Source: Flavobacteriales bacterium
GTDB lineage: Bacteria > Bacteroidota > Bacteroidia > Flavobacteriales > Crocinitomicaceae
NCBI GenBank assembly: GCA_947375085.1
Contig: CANCEQ010000199.1
Coordinates: forward strand, 1 to 5,832
Length of the DNA stretch: 5,832 nt
Direction of reading: 5' to 3'
Within the stretch, counting starts at the first letter, position 1, and each line of letters begins with the position of its first letter. Below the pieces are notes generated by a model that was not told where the DNA came from, did not search any database, and saw only the letters and a list, made by a program, of their open reading frames with translations. The position numbers were made by a program, and so were the translations under genes. Shown piece after piece: positions 4,996-5,832 of the stretch.

Positions 4996-5832
4996 TTAAC
5001 ACATTTCAATAACACCAGCAGCACCTTGACCTGTACCTACACACATCGTTACTACTCCGTATTTTTTATTGCGTTTTTTCAATTCGTTCATTATTTGAAC
5101 TGTTAATTTAGCTCCTGAACAACCAAGTGGGTGACCTAAAGCTAAAGCTCCTCCATTTACGTTTACGATATCTGGATTTAATCCTGCTTCACGAATTACG
5201 GCAATTGATTGAGAGGCAAATGCTTCATTTAATTCAATTAAATCAATATCCTCTAATTTTAATCCGGCCATTTTAATTGCTTTCGGAATTGCTTCGATTG
5301 GTCCCACTCCCATATATTTAGGTTCTAATCCTACTACAGTGTATGAAACTAATCTCGCCATCGGTTTTAAACCTAATTCTTCAATCATTTTTTCAGACAT
5401 AACCAAAACAAATGCAGCTCCATCTGAAGTTTGAGATGAAGTCGCAGCTGTAACAGAACCACCTTGAGCGAAAACTGGTTTCAATGCACCTAAAGATTCT
5501 AATGTACCTCCAGCTCTTGGTCCTTCGTCGGTATCAACAACGTATGATTTTACTTGTCTTTTTTCGTTTTCATCTAAATAAACGTGTTCAACTGTAATTG
5601 GAACGATGTCATCTTTAAATCGTCCTGCTTGTATAGCGGCAATTGCTTTTTCGTGCGATTTAATTGCAAATGCATCTTGTTCCTCTCTTGAAACGTTGTA
5701 TTTTTTTGCAACTGCTTCTGCTGTTAAGCCCATTCCCCAATACCAATCAGGGTGTTCTTTACCAACTTTAGAATTTGGAACAATTCTCCAACCTCCCATT
5801 GCCATAACTGACATTGATTCAACTCCTCCTGC
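4996..5832 (-). CDS. fadA: FadA-like thiolase (acetyl-CoA C-acyltransferase), N-terminus missing
   Basis: The frame is open to the right edge and the first visible residues (AGGVESMS) are internal thiolase sequence, so the ATG at 5814 is not the true start. The 278 visible residues are about 70% of a typical 390-aa thiolase; the nucleophile Cys (near residue 90) lies outside the window. The enzyme cleaves 3-ketoacyl-CoA with CoA to acetyl-CoA and a shortened acyl-CoA in the cytoplasm. Visible active-site motifs are NEAFA (residues 202-206 of the fragment), GHP with His234, and CVGTGQG with the acid/base Cys264. MGMGPIEA-type loops (here MGVGPIEAIP) and SSQTSDGAA are also typical. The overall pattern resembles flavobacterial beta-oxidation thiolases, often found with fadB-type genes, but the neighbour is not visible. 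An acetoacetyl-CoA or beta-ketoadipyl-CoA thiolase is the alternative, so the gene symbol is tentative. A strong terminator follows. Confidence 0.93.
   Translation of the reverse strand, partial: AGGVESMSVMAMGGWRIVPNSKVGKEHPDWYWGMGLTAEAVAKKYNVSREEQDAFAIKSHEKAIAAIQAGRFKDDIVPITVEHVYLDENEKRQVKSYVVDTDEGPRAGGTLESLGALKPVFAQGGSVTAATSSQTSDGAAFVLVMSEKMIEELGLKPMARLVSYTVVGLEPKYMGVGPIEAIPKAIKMAGLKLEDIDLIELNEAFASQSIAVIREAGLNPDIVNVNGGALALGHPLGCSGAKLTVQIMNELKKRNKKYGVVTMCVGTGQGAAGVIEMC

Noticed and set aside
4996..5814. Thiolase starting at the ATG at 5814
   Set aside because: The frame continues upstream to the window edge with thiolase sequence (AGGVES), so the gene is cut by the window and does not start there.

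Overview
This AT-rich window looks chromosomal and comes from a member of the Bacteroidota, most likely a Flavobacteriia species. The evidence is a secreted protein ending in a type IX secretion (T9SS) C-terminal sorting domain, a Bacteroidota-type promoter (TTG then TAnnTTTG), no strong Shine-Dalgarno sequences, and flavobacterial-style OmpA-like and thiolase proteins.

Layout from left to right. Positions 1-317 (minus) hold the first half of a DUF2461 gene that runs off the left edge. Positions 318-406 are a short divergent promoter region. Positions 407-3496 (plus) encode one 1029-aa secreted T9SS substrate: a signal peptide, an N-terminal beta-propeller-like region with DFDPG motifs, six tandem Cys-paired PKD/Ig-like repeats plus a degenerate seventh, and a T9SS type A sorting domain. 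Positions 3574-4044 (minus) encode an OsmC/Ohr-family thiol peroxidase. Positions 4091-4858 (minus) encode an exported protein with two OmpA-like domains. A clear intrinsic terminator sits at 4940-4978, downstream of a FadA-like thiolase (4996-5832, minus) that is cut by the right edge and lacks its N-terminal third.

The thiolase points to fatty-acid beta-oxidation, OsmC to peroxide defence, and the OmpA-like protein to the envelope. The large T9SS substrate is a surface or secreted protein with no visible functional link to its neighbours.

The most notable observation is structural. The first 20 bases of the DUF2461 gene (298-317) recur exactly, in the same orientation, at 3536-3555, just beyond the far end of the T9SS gene. 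The second copy starts 18 bp after the osmC stop codon, where the start of a co-directional downstream gene would be expected. This suggests that osmC and the DUF2461 gene were once adjacent, and that the 3.2-kb T9SS segment was inserted at the DUF2461 start codon, duplicating its first codons. No transposase or terminal inverted repeats are visible. I see no RNA genes, CRISPR array or complete mobile element, and no convincing new defence or metabolic system.
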